Source: Syngnathus acus
Taxonomy: Eukaryota; Chordata; Actinopteri; Syngnathiformes; Syngnathidae
Assembly: GCF_901709675.1 (NCBI RefSeq)
Contig: NC_051088.1
Coordinates: 15,056,193-15,120,192 of the forward strand
Direction: 5' to 3'
Length of the DNA: 64,000 nt
Below, piece after piece: positions 28,440-50,755 of this stretch; the first letter of the stretch is position 1; the number at the start of each line of letters is the position of its first letter. The translations under genes were made by a program, and so were the position numbers. A model generated the notes under the pieces. The model saw only the letters and a program-made list of their open reading frames with translations, had not been told where the DNA came from and did not search any database.

Positions 28440-28590
28440 TCACAGCCTCGAGGGGGAGGCGGCACCTCGCGCGGGTGCTGGCCGCTTTGGACGCTGCTGC
28501 CAAGTCGCCGAGCACCGGAGCAAAGCGAGGCTCCGTCGTGCATCAGTGAGGGACTTTTGTGGGGTGTATTTTGAAATCAGCACAACTAAG
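28440..28590 (+). other. hecw2: Probable non-coding first exon of hecw2
   Basis: A locally C+G-rich segment with a CTCGCGCGGG motif ends in ACTAAG followed by GTGAGC, a good splice donor. It contains no conserved reading frame. Its position about 4.2 kb upstream of the acceptor at 32742, in the same orientation, suggests a 5' UTR exon. The exact start is unknown; about 28160-28440 may be promoter or more exon. Confidence 0.4.
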
Positions 28591-29200
28591 GTGAGCAAAT
28601 GTTTCTTTTTTTGACATTTCATTGTTTACTTAAAATGCTTGATTTATGATGTAAACCCGTTTTTAAAGCTTCTGTGGTTTTCTGGGCTGATCTTGCACTT
28701 CAAAGTAGCACAAAAGGCCTAATGAGTGACATTCATCAACAGTTTTTTTTTTCTTTGTTCTGTGTTGTTGTTTTATAAAGGCCGACCTGATCTTATTTCT
28801 GTCCATGTTCCGACATAGCTAGCAGTATTGTGCTTCTACTACCACATTGATCCCTGAATAACAACTGGGCGGCTCACATTTCCTTCCTCAACAGCCTCCT
28901 CCTCATCATCTCTTGTGATTGTTCTGAAAGACTGTAGTATGCCATATTGTGTCTCACTTATTAATGCACTTGACATTTTGTTTTCCTCTTATTGCAATGA
29001 GTATTTATATATAATTTACAGTGATTGTTGAAATATAGTACGGTATGGCTCCTGTAGTATCATGACATTATAATGTGGCTTAATTTGTAAATTACATTCC
29101 TTGTTGCTTTTAAATGCATCAAAATATTTGTTAGAATAGATAAAAATGAGAGTTACGGTAGCATAGCTTCCTTTTCTGCAAAGCATTACATCTTGCAGAC

Positions 29201-29460
29201 CAGTGTTTTTCAACCTTTATTGAGCCAAGGCACACCACCAAGCAAAAATGTCACAGAGTGGACACGTGGGTTAATTATGTATAATGTAGTGTAGTGCAAA
29301 AGCATTTAAACATTCTACCTATCACGATACATCGCTTGCATAGACAGATGAACAGAGAAAACATTAGTTATAAATAGGTCATTTTCGGACCAATAAAGTG
29401 ACATTTGATGATTTTCCCGTGACGCACCTGATAATTGCTGACACCGGTTGGGAATTAGTG
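29201..29460. mobile_element. hAT-like MITE, 260 bp
   Basis: Left end CAGTGTTTTTCAACC and right end GGTTGGGAATTAGTG form imperfect inverted repeats. The inner phrase TTATTGAGCCAAGGCAC and the CGCTTGCATAGACAGATGAAC motif tie it to the copy at 13205-13825. No coding capacity and no clear target duplication. Confidence 0.7.
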
Positions 29461-31104
29461 ACTCACTGATCACTAAATTTAGTTTCCCAATAGAGTGGAC
29501 ATTTCCAGTAAAATTTCATGTGACGTTCAGACAGGGTTTTTTTGGAAATATCCCAGATTGAAGACTTTCCAGAGAATTTATGGGAATCAAGATTGCAATT
29601 TTTAGCCTCTCTACATTTATAACACCACCCACACACTCGAGTCTGCCCAAAGCTTCGCTCTTCACTGATGTGTACAAGTGGGATTCTCATTCATAGTTGT
29701 AATAAATAGCTACAGAAAACGCCATCCAACTTCAACAAAATAGCAGCGCTAAGAATGTTAAAATAGAACTGGCGCCACTGTTGCTTACATTGGTTGCGTG
29801 ACCTATTTGTGATGAAGTTAATACAACACTAGTTGATTTGAAGTTTTACTAAAAGAGATGACAAACGTGGCGTCTGTGTCCGTTCTAAATCCTCTCAGCT
29901 GCACTAAGTCCCTTTGCTCTGCTTCTGTTAGCTAGTCTTGCACAGTTATTAGCAAATGAGGGATGAGCATCTAACATGAAATGCACTAAATCTGGTTGTT
30001 TTAGTCAGGATTATGCTCATAATAATTTAGCCAACAATATTTAAATTATGGCTGTTCGGATCAGGGTTGTATGCTGCCGATTCCGATACTGAATATCCAG
30101 TGTGGATCGTCCGACACCAGTCGCATAGATACGGTGTCGAAATTTTCCATTTTAGAGCTGCAATTACAGATTATTTTTTGTAAATAATTGATTAAACTGT
30201 TGATTTTTTTTTTTTAAACCTAAATTGATAAAATCTTTAAATATCTATCCCTTTATTAGTCAACAAGATAACATTGCTTCAAATTGACAGTGTATAAAAT
30301 GCAAAAACAAGTTCCTGGTTTGATTTGATCTGTAACATTAAGGAAATGGAGATATTTTCTGACTTTGAAAATCCCTGCAAATTTGAGACACAACCAATAA
30401 TGTTCATTATATTTGTTAATGCCAAATGAATGCACACATATTGGCGAATGTAATTTCATAATGCTATAGAGTATATTACAGAAAATAGTGCCTTATGTTA
30501 TTATGCTACAAATATACAATGTTTTGTGACATAGCATTGACTTTGGAGTGTAATTAGCACTATGTGACCAAAATAGGACAGACAATGTTTTGTCGACTGT
30601 GTAACGAAGAGTAGAAAAGCATGGCTCTGTGCCCAAGGTGTGTTTTTAGTGGAGTTACTCTTTAGTTGGGATGTGTTAGAGAGGCCTCGGTACCCACAGT
30701 GCTGTCATGTCTCGTTGGTTTGGATCATTGGGTCAGAAAGGCACCAAGTCACCTCTGACTGCCCTGCTTTGTCCTTCTCCAATCCTCTTCTTTCTTTAAG
30801 TCAGCAGAACTACTGAGAAGCCTTATCGTGTTGGTGAAGTATAAGAGAGTTTGTGTGCTATGTCAGACTGGAATAAGTAGGTCACATTGCTGCCATATCT
30901 TCGTGTCCCATTCCATATTTGTGATTTCATTCTTTTTCATGCTCGTAGGTTGTGGTACTTTTATGTAGCCGTTGACTATCCCTTGCCTGCAACTCGCTTA
31001 GAAGATGCATAGTGTTTTTAAGCTTGTTTTCTTCTTGTTGGAATCCAAAGGATAAAAACATCCCCAGACCACAAAAACATTTGTTTTCGTTTTTATAGGA
31101 AACA

Positions 31105-31141
31105 CGTGTTTGTGTGTGTGTGTGCGCGTGCGTGTGTGCGT
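31105..31141. repeat. TG/CG microsatellite
   Basis: Alternating TG with CG interruptions in the presumed first intron of hecw2. Open frames here give His-Thr repeats on the minus strand. Confidence 0.85.
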
Positions 31142-31536
31142 GCCCCCAGATGCCATACAAGAAGAAGCTTACTGCATAGTGAATATTGTTTTGCAAAAAA
31201 TGCCTGGCTCGGTTTTGCACTTATGTCTATTTTTAGTTGCAAAGTCTCACCATTTATAAATAACCCACATACTTGATGCTGGTGCCACTCACTTGGTTAG
31301 ACTGCGCCCACAATTGCGCTCACTGCATCTTTTAAAGGCACCGCAGACACACTATGTCGTTCGCCCCGCAAGCGAAGCAATTTGCTTTAATGATGCGCCG
31401 AAGACATCAAGGAAGTCATGTATACCATGAGCCTTTTTCAAATGAAATATTCAGAGGCAAGGATGGTGCTAATTATGTCAAAAAAGTTCAGGGTGACTCT
31501 TCACCCTGTCAATAAAAAATATTTATGCTTTAGCAA

Positions 31537-31800
31537 TCCATTTTCTATTACGCTTCATTGGCTTGAGCTGGAGTTTATCTCAGCCCACTTTGTGTGGGAG
31601 GTGGACTGCATGCTGGACTACTCACCAGCCAATCAGAGGACACATATAGACCAGCAACTATTTACAGTGACATTCACACCTATGAACCATTTCCACTCTT
31701 AAACCTAACACGACTGTTTTTGGAACGTTGGAGGAAGTACCCGGAGACATCTCATCCTGGTGCAGGAAGAACACGCACACACCACGTAGAGACCAGAGTT
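31537..31800. repeat. L2-like retrotransposon 3' tail
   Basis: Reads through typical words: TCCATTTTCTATTACGCTTC, CCAGCCAATCAGAGGACACA, GACATTCACACCTATGAACC, GGAGGAAGTACCCGGAGA. This is the most complete of three related copies in the window. No reverse transcriptase part is present. Confidence 0.65.
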
Positions 31801-33148
31801 AACATTTGAACCCCAAAACCCTTCAACTGAAAGGCAGATGTGCTACAGATGTTCCACTTAAGCTCAACACATCTCGAAATAACATCAGAAGTTATAAGAG
31901 CTGCAGGGACTAGTCATTGACATTTCAAGTCATTTTACAGAGATGTTATTAAGACTTGAAAACATGTTTTATTGTAAGAAAAGGTATACAATATGTCTCC
32001 CTTAAAGGGTACATATAGAAAACTGACTTTGTAATTTCTGGTTTTCAAGGAGTTGGGTCTCTTGGCGCAACTGCCCAGCCATCAAGTGTGAAACTAAACC
32101 GCCAAGAAAAAAGATGCACCATTTCAAGAGATGGTCTGAGTCCACCATCCTGATGACACGGAAGCAAGACCATGTCAAAGCCAAAAGGTAAGTAGAACTG
32201 TAATGTTAGCACAGATTAGCGTTACCTTATAATCCTTATCGGTCATAACCCTTGCTAATTGGCTCTTACTCGAATCTTGGCACCGTTTGTCTTTCCTAAT
32301 TTGGAGGCTTGGCGATGAAGTGACATGATTGTCTTGAAATTAATGAAAGTCCTACTTGACATTGACTCCGCAGTACTGGGGTGTTTAGTGAGCAGAGATT
32401 GATTTGGGTGAGGGTCTTGAAAAGTAGATGTCTCGTGTGTTGTACCCTCTATCCTTTGCGTTGTTCGACTAATGAATTTTAGACACCTCTTATGACTTGG
32501 AACTTTGAAAATTGTACCAGGACAAGAATTCATTCATACTGAGTACTAATACGACCTGAGAAATCCAGGTCCAGGAGGTCTAAAGTAGATAATAATTAAT
32601 TAATGTCTGTAATGAAAGAATTAAAGAAAGAACCTTGATGTAATGTTCATGATGGAGAAATACATTTGAACAGAACTCAAGAAAAAAAATCTGGCAACTC
32701 ACTATCATTTCTTCTTTTATCCTACCTCTTGTTTCCCTACAGGTCTCCAGCCGCCCTCCTCCCTGAAGTCAATAACGGCTATAATATTGGATCATGTGCA
32801 AGGCCCTTAGTCATCTGCTTGTGTTGTATCGGAGACTTTTAGAAGTTAGGAGAACTACATGAACAACAAAGACTGGTACTGGCTTGTCTCTTTATACCTC
32901 CTAGACACAAGAAGAAATGTGTGGCAAGGATATCCAGACATTTTATCGTGCCTTGGACAGAGCACTTAATTTTCCATAGTCACCATTTGTTTTGCCCTTT
33001 TTATTTTTATTGACTTCTATTTCCCTTCACCTGTTCAACCTCAACCTTCTGGCCCAATCATCTGCTTCCTCCTCAACACCCTCAACACTGCCATAATCCT
33101 CACACTCAGCAGCAGCCTCCGCTCACAGCTTGTGACGCTGTGGTAACC

Positions 33149-43916
<10,768 letters not shown>

Positions 43917-46085
43917 GATCCCTTTTGACAGAGAGAGTCCAGATTTTCCACCCCTCACGTGAGGCCATATTCCAAAGCAGCTTGCATCAACGTATGATTC
44001 GGCTTTGGAAGTAGGGCAGCCTTCACCGTTTGTTTTGGGTCACGGCTATGACGTAGAAACAAACAGAATGAAGAACCACAGCGCCTTGCGGACCACAATC
44101 AGGAAGCGTGAACGGACCTATCAGAGCGGAAGGCGTGGTGACATCTTCAATGTGAGTAGCGGACACAGTACTTTTAAAGAATCTATTATTTGTGATGGTT
44201 GTCACGGCGATCTCTCGTGCTGACAAAGACTCATGGCCTCTCACTACATGGTGTTATTTGAATGTGGTGATTTTAACCATGTAAGATATTTGTATCTGTT
44301 GTGAATCATATGGTTGCATTCAATCCCGGCGTTATTTAATTATGGGCGTTACAATCCTGCACACGTTTGAATAGTCAAATGTTTTTCAGTCCATCGAGGA
44401 GGATTGAAGAAGTACATTGTTATAATTTGTTGCTATCAGTATTCGGGCACCGCGATGGCCCACCATCACGTTGGATTTTCTTAAATCATACTTTAAGCTG
44501 TAACTCTTCTTTTTAATTTTTTTTAATCCAGCCAAGAAGTCACAGTAGTTATGTGTGCAGAGGTCAGGATGCATTTCACGATTCATAACTCGTCTTTCTA
44601 CCGTAAGAGATTGCCACACGAATCTTGCCAGTGTTTCCCCACTTGTGTGTTTTCCATCAAAAGATTTAATTGAACACGGTCAGAGTTGTTTGAAGCATCG
44701 TTATTGTTTCCTCACAGAAGACACTGCCTTCCTCTGTCCTTTTGATAAGAACTAACCAAAGTTTTGGGCACAACCGGAACCAATTCTGTCTATGTAGACA
44801 CCGGACCTCAATTTTGCATATGAATGTTGGCAGCACTGTCCTAAAATAAAATTCCATCTTTGTCTATGCAAAATAATTTGTGGATGCCAACTTCCTTAGG
44901 TAAAATGTTTTGGAATTGTTCATTTTGCCTACCAGAAACATTTTGTATAATACAATTAATATATAATATAGAGTCTTTAGCGAAAATAATGATACCACCA
45001 ATCTCAAAGGATGGATAAATTGTGTAAATCTGAGGATGAAACAAAAGCACATCACAGACTTGTCACTTTCTGTCCAGTTTTTGAAATGAGAATATTTTCA
45101 GTGGTCCAACAGTCCTTGGAATGAAAGACATAACGCTTTGATTTTTGAGTTATTTACTGTAGATTTGTATTTACACTTGCATTGAACGCAATGCTTCTCA
45201 TCTTCCACAGTTGTTGCTTCTTTCCATATTTGACATCAAACAGTAAATAGCTAAGACACAACGCACAAAAACCAAACCTACTTGCATATTGGTTTAATAC
45301 GTCTAATTGGCTAACTTATCTTTGATATGTAGTTAACATCACAGTGCACTTAGTCACAGTTACACAGAGGTCTCCGTGTGAAGCCAGTCGAGCTTCGTTG
45401 CTCACTCACTGCCACACTTCTTTGGCTGCTGAACAGGGCAGAAAATGGTGCTTGTCGCTTATCTACTTGTCATAAATATTACACACAACATAGAGGTCAC
45501 TTCCATTAAGCGGGATGCGGCTTTTTCTCCATTTTTGTACACGGCGCCTTTTGTTGAAATTACTCAAACGAGGTAGGACACCTCCATCTTTTAATCACTT
45601 CAACAATTCTGAATTTGAATTTCCTGTGATCGCTGAGTGATTCTAAAAGATAAAACATGGAGGATAATAGGGAGGAGCCGTCGAGTCGACTGGTATTAAA
45701 TAGGATGGTTGATTCCCTTTCATTTGTTCAATTCCCTTTTGAACTTTTATCCGGCAGGGGAGAGCTTTCATTCTGGATATAAAAAGTCTACAGATCCATG
45801 TTCAAATGCTTGTTTTTTGCAATATAAAAAAAAAAATAAGACCACGATAAGGCAACGTTTTCCACCATTATGTCTGACCTGTAACCTCTACAACTCAAGT
45901 AAGGAAGAAAAAAAAAAAGGCATTTGAACAGGAGTGCAGTGTTTCAGTGACATCAACAGCATCTCACTGCTTTCACAACAAAATAACTATTTCTTAGATA
46001 CAGTATGGAGGATGTAACAAACAGTATCTTTTTGGTTCTTTTAACACAGCAGATGAGCGTTTCTTTTCAAACTACACAAGTTCGT
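43917..46085. other. hecw2 3' UTR and convergent stradb 3' UTR
   Basis: No coding exon recognised. AATAAA at 44845-44850 would give hecw2 a 3' UTR of about 0.95 kb. The stradb 3' UTR must end somewhere below 46086 on the minus strand; no clear minus-strand signal could be chosen. A-rich runs occur near 45828 and 45908. Confidence 0.5.
44845..44850 (+). terminator. Poly(A) signal AATAAA, likely hecw2
   Basis: AATAAA about 930 bases after the hecw2 stop, in CTAAAATAAAATTCC context. Confidence 0.5.
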
Positions 46086-48506
46086 TTATGAGAAATCCCA
46101 GGTGGCCTCAGCACAGACGCCCGTGCTTGCAGTTTGAGCGTGGCAGGATGGGGTGGGAGGACAGCAGGATAAGAGCGCCACTTGGGAGCTTGTGAGTGGC
46201 ACGGCTGGGTACACAAGGCTGAGGAACGAGTCTCTGGTGTGCTTCTTCACCTGTACAAACACAACATCTGAGCTTTCCCCAAGCTGAGACCAAAACATTT
46301 ACGCAAAGACCGTTTACTGCAACACAGATTCATGTGTTGATTGTGTTTGTTACCAAAAAAAAAATGAATTGGCTATGACATCACCATATTGAGGAAAAAA
46401 GAAACCCACCTGTTTGAAGAAGTTGTGGGCCATGAGGGCAGAAGCTGATGGTCTGAAATGGGCACAAAATAATATATTAAGGCAAGGTGACGGACTCCCC
46501 ATTGATTTTCGCTCGATGGGAAAGACCTGCACTCAGGCTGCTGCTGCAGGCACAGTTGCACCAAATTATGCAAAGTGGCAGAGTGATTTTTCGGTCCGGG
46601 ACTTCGAGGTCCTTCCGTGGCGGGCGGAGGGGCACCAGTGCTGTGAGTCGCGCTTCCGGTGGCTGCGCTCTCTCCCATGCCGGAGTCCACCCCGGACCGA
46701 GACGCCTTCAACCCGCCCAGCTCGCCGAGTGGGAAGAGAGGGGTGTTGGGCAGGCAGCGGTGCAAACCGCGTAGCTTCAGGAGCAGAGTCTAAAGGCCAC
46801 ACATTGCCGAGCATTATACTAGACTGCTCTTTTCACGCTTTCCCTCAAACCTTTAGGATTAGGGACCCTGTTGTGTTGTTTTGTCAAATTTAGAATTTTC
46901 ACTTTACAGGGACTTTTTAAATACTTTTGTCATTGCTGTTTACCTGAGTTGGTGCCATGTCCTGGAAAGGCACCCTACCGCTCACCAACTCGCAGGCGGC
47001 AATTCCCAAACTGTAGATATCAGACTTGACTCCATAACCTCGGAGATCCTACCGAGGGAAACGGCAACGGGGAATAAACGAGAGTGCGCACCCGTCATGC
47101 GATACGGCGAGAACTGACCTGTTGCAGCAGTTCGGGGCTTAGCCAAGGCAGCAGGCCGGGACTGTGGTGGGGCATGTCGAACACCACCCTCATCCTCTTG
47201 CCTTCACGCATCATGCTGTAAACGCCGTGCAGTCCCGACAGGTAGACTCGGCCTTCTTCTGACAACAGGATGTGACTGGCCTTCACACCCCTGATGTTAA
47301 CAATGAAGAGCAGCATGTCAACTTTTCATTTTCCCTTCATGTGGTTTTACTGGCTAGATTACGCGAACTTAACCTTTCATCGAAAAGTACCTGTGGACGT
47401 AGCCCATGCGATGCAGATACTCCAAGGCTTGCAACACACCATACAGCAGATACGCTATTAAGGACTCGCTCATTCCGTCGGGGAAATATGTTCTCATTAG
47501 AAAGTGCGCGGAGCCTGCGAGCCACAAGTCAGGATAGACAAGTTCAACGCACAGATGCCTCAACCGGGGGCTTTTGGATCAGGACTGACTGACCGTAGGC
47601 CATGAGCGGCGTGAGAACCCACAGTTGGCAGCAAGAACTGAAGACGAGTCGGAACGTCAGTAGGTTTTGGTGACGGATCCGCCTGGACAGGAAAACCTCA
47701 TTCTGCGGGGAAGGAAGGGTAAATCCAACATTAAGAACGTCAAATTTCCACTGGGATCAAAAAACGATCACCCAAAGTCTAACGTGGACTGGGTCTCACC
47801 AGGAGCAGTAGCAGCTCTTCCTCTGTGCACTCATCCAGGTTTGTTTGTTTGATGGCCACCAGTTGCCCGGTTGGAGTGTGGCGCGCCATGTGGACCTGGC
47901 TCAGGTTGTTGAAGCCCCACCCTGTCACACACACACACACACACACGACCAACGCATCACAACTTTGACGTGATTTCAACACGTTACGACATCCACTGCT
48001 ATGTCAAGTGACGTTAACTTTTGCCTTGGCAGAATTAACATTGTATAGCAACAACGTCTGTCTAACTTGTCATCGTCGTGATCGCATTTTGAACTGAGCG
48101 CCGCTTCTCTCACCCAGCTCAACGAGGAACTGGTAATGGGCAGGCTCCGCCGACAATGCTGAGATGTCCTCGCTGCGTCCCACTGTCACATTTTGAGGGG
48201 TGCTCCCTGAGCCCTGCAGTAAAGCACATCATTCCACCACAGTTCAGAGGTGAACAAGTCTTAACGTACATCAAGCGTCTCTGTCTGTCCAGAGCTACTG
48301 ACCAAGAGATGCTGACTGGTGTCCTCATAGCACTCCTCTATGTCCATGGGCTGGACCTGAGTGTGGGAGATGCAGGAGCAGTCCTGGTGAACGAGGAACA
48401 GGAAGGCAAACACAGGTGAGACATCCCGCACCGGTGGAGGGTGAACAAGGAGGCAGCGATTGGGCCAGATGGATGCAGCCATCTCAAGTCTTACCAAGAA
48501 AGACAT
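46086..48506 (-). CDS. stradb: STE20-related adaptor beta (STRAD-beta pseudokinase)
   Basis: Pseudokinase that with MO25 activates the tumour suppressor kinase LKB1. Coding exons in transcript order: 48495-48506, 48303-48383, 48114-48213, 47800-47921, 47594-47702, 47391-47514, 47119-47290, 46944-47048, 46527-46789, 46410-46452, 46086-46250; 431 residues (human 418 as I recall). Start exon encodes only MSFL, then [11 protein letters not shown], as in the human N-terminus. Kinase fold: glycine-loop remnant [14 protein letters not shown]-site VAIK kept, HRD changed to HRG ([12 protein letters not shown]), DFG replaced by SGL. The activation-type segment [15 protein letters not shown] and [10 protein letters not shown] follow. 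It ends WDFS, where mammals end WEF, the MO25-binding tail. It lies head-to-head with trak2, as in human. Confidence 0.93.
47926..47946. repeat. CA microsatellite at a stradb splice acceptor
   Basis: On the minus strand the TG run leads straight into the acceptor (GTGTGACAG) of the exon 47800-47921 and takes the place of a normal pyrimidine tract. Confidence 0.9.
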
Positions 48507-50755
48507 TGAGTCTTTGAGGTGCCACTCAAATCACAGCTTTTGGCATTTGTCCACCCCAGAGCTGCAGAAGACAGTTACACTGTTAAGTTAAGCAGGCAGA
48601 ACACATCCAGCCACTCAGCTATCACTCTACTTGAGTATCTTGAAGGGATCAGCTTACCTGAATGTATCAGCTGACCTGGAGGAACCCGCCAAGATGGTCA
48701 ACTCTGTAGCTCGGTAAAACTGCTACATTCAAGTCTGTAGCCCTGAAGGATCAATTTGGGATCACATGGGATAATACAACCCTTGACACACAGAAAAAAT
48801 AACAATACCACTCGCTGAACTTTGTTTGACTTCTTTGTTGCACGATTTTTTTTTTTTTATCGGACGAAACTATCCAGTTTTTGGGATGCCTTATCATGAA
48901 CATATTTTCCTAACCCACCTACTGCTTTAAAACCGTGTAAGGTATCGTAGAGCAATATAAAAAAATCCCTTACCTTGTCCTCACAGCAGTCGTATTTACG
49001 TCAAACACTGCGTAGAACATGTGTTTTTACGAACACCTTTTCAAATCACATCAATCATGTCATGATCAAGTTATATACGCTCAACATTTTTACCACGAAT
49101 GGGGGTATATTGCGCAATACTTGTAATTTAACACAGATGACCGTCGCGTAGTGATGACATCATGGTATGCGCCGTCGCAGTTAAATGTCGCATGCTCCGC
49201 TCCTCCCCCACTTCCTCTCTTGGTGTTTGGCATTTCTTGTCGAGAGCGACGTTCCTGGCAATCTCTTGGTACCCGTCATTCCTCATGTCGCAGAATCATA
49301 TCGACAAAGGGTAAGGCCGCGTTTAAATCATATATTACAGATCGAGCATGGACTTATTATTTTTACTTGTGACTTATTTTCGTGCGTGCAAATGAATCTG
49401 TCATCATCGCCCATCCAAGCAAAAACGATTTCTAATGCATAAAAACGACGAATGCATATGTTTGAAGGGAAAGGAGATGAACAGTTTAGTATCCATCAAC
49501 TCACCCAACTGTAACATTGGTACAGAATCGCAATGTGTTAGCGGTGACAGTGGCTAACGAAGGGCTAGCATCATTGTGTTGAATAGTTTAGTATCGTATT
49601 TCACATTCATGGACACCTGTTTGGTTGTTTGCGCCGCACTGGTCCAATTATTCTATTGTTATTATACTTATCTATTTATTAGAGTCAAGTAAATGAGTTT
49701 TTGTTATTTCTGAGATGACTTGATTGTGGGTTCCCCGAGTTCCGCCTCCTACGCAAATTCAAATAGATACTTCATTAAACCCCAATGAGAAATTCCAGCC
49801 CAATGAGAAATGTTGGTTTTGATTGCAGCCCAAATTGCAAATATCGTAAAAATCATATGAAAATGGCTGCAATTCAAGCAAATGTCAATTTGAATGTGAC
49901 TCATGGGATGACTAAGACACTCGATGGCCCAACATCATCACTAGCTCTTTTAAACGGGACAAGAAGAAAGCTCAACATTGTTTGCTGGACTGAAGTTGCT
50001 CAAATTACCTTTAACTATATGGTATTGCTAATAATGGAATTTATTTTTGTGAAGACATGATCATGTTACTGATTTTTCAATCATATCAACAAATCAAATA
50101 ATGAAACAGCCATGTTTCCAGTTTCAACATTCCTAGAAATTTGCAACCTCTCCATTTCAACATTCTTAGGAATTTACAACATCCCATCACTGATGAGGTC
50201 TTTTTAGAAAAGGCCTGTAGGTTACTCGTGTCCTTGGCAGCAACCCGGTTTCCATGGGCAACATGATGGTGACCCCTGGTCTACAGATAGTGCCAAAACT
50301 AATGTGCCCTGAGGTTTCTTATTCGTGCAGCTATTCATTAGTCAGTCAAATTGACAGATGTAATTGATGGGTCACAACAGTATAGTCCTTCAAAACATGG
50401 CTGCAGCATTTGTAGTATGCGTCACATCAATCTGCCAAACACTTTCAGGCACCCTTCTCTTATGTAAGCTTTTCCCAAGGATTTGCAATCTCTCACTTAC
50501 TCTCTGTCTGTCTCTCTCGTGCACGCACAGACACGTGTTCATGTGCGTGTGTCTGGCCACAAGGTCAATGTTGCTTTTCACGTGTTCTTCAGGAAGGGTA
50601 TCTTTCTTTTCAACAAAATATCACTTCAGTTGTAATGTCATGATTTCATGTTAGAAGTAACAACAACTCTTTCTGCAGATAACGATGTGAGGCCATCATC
50701 CATCACTCTTGGGTCAGGATGTGATGTGACCTCGCACCACCCTCCTCTTCCAAAC
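48507..50755. promoter_or_regulatory. Shared stradb/trak2 upstream region
   Basis: Divergent promoter region between two head-to-head genes. A segment around 49140-49310 is rich in CG and contains GTGATGACATCAT (CRE-like) at 49152-49164. The stretch ending CGACAAAGG at 49310 followed by GTAAGG could be the non-coding first exon of trak2. The stradb 5' UTR lies just above 48506. Between 49.4 and 50.65 kb no conserved exon was found. Confidence 0.45.

Larger units (their letters stand above)
27016..33148 (+). other. gtf3c3 3' UTR, intergenic DNA, and hecw2 promoter, 5' UTR exon and first intron
   Basis: After the gtf3c3 poly(A) signal comes low-complexity DNA with a CA microsatellite (27496-27518). 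A C+G-richer stretch (28060-28590) looks like the hecw2 promoter and first exon. From 28591 the sequence is intron-like and holds an hAT-like MITE (29201-29460), a TG tract (31105-31141) and an L2-like tail (31537-31800). The exon carrying the hecw2 start codon begins after the acceptor at 32742. No other conserved gene was recognised. Confidence 0.5.

Noticed and set aside
46414-46893. Plus-strand frame of 159 codons
   Set aside because: It is antisense to stradb exons 46527-46789 and 46410-46452, which carry the conserved protein in the other strand.
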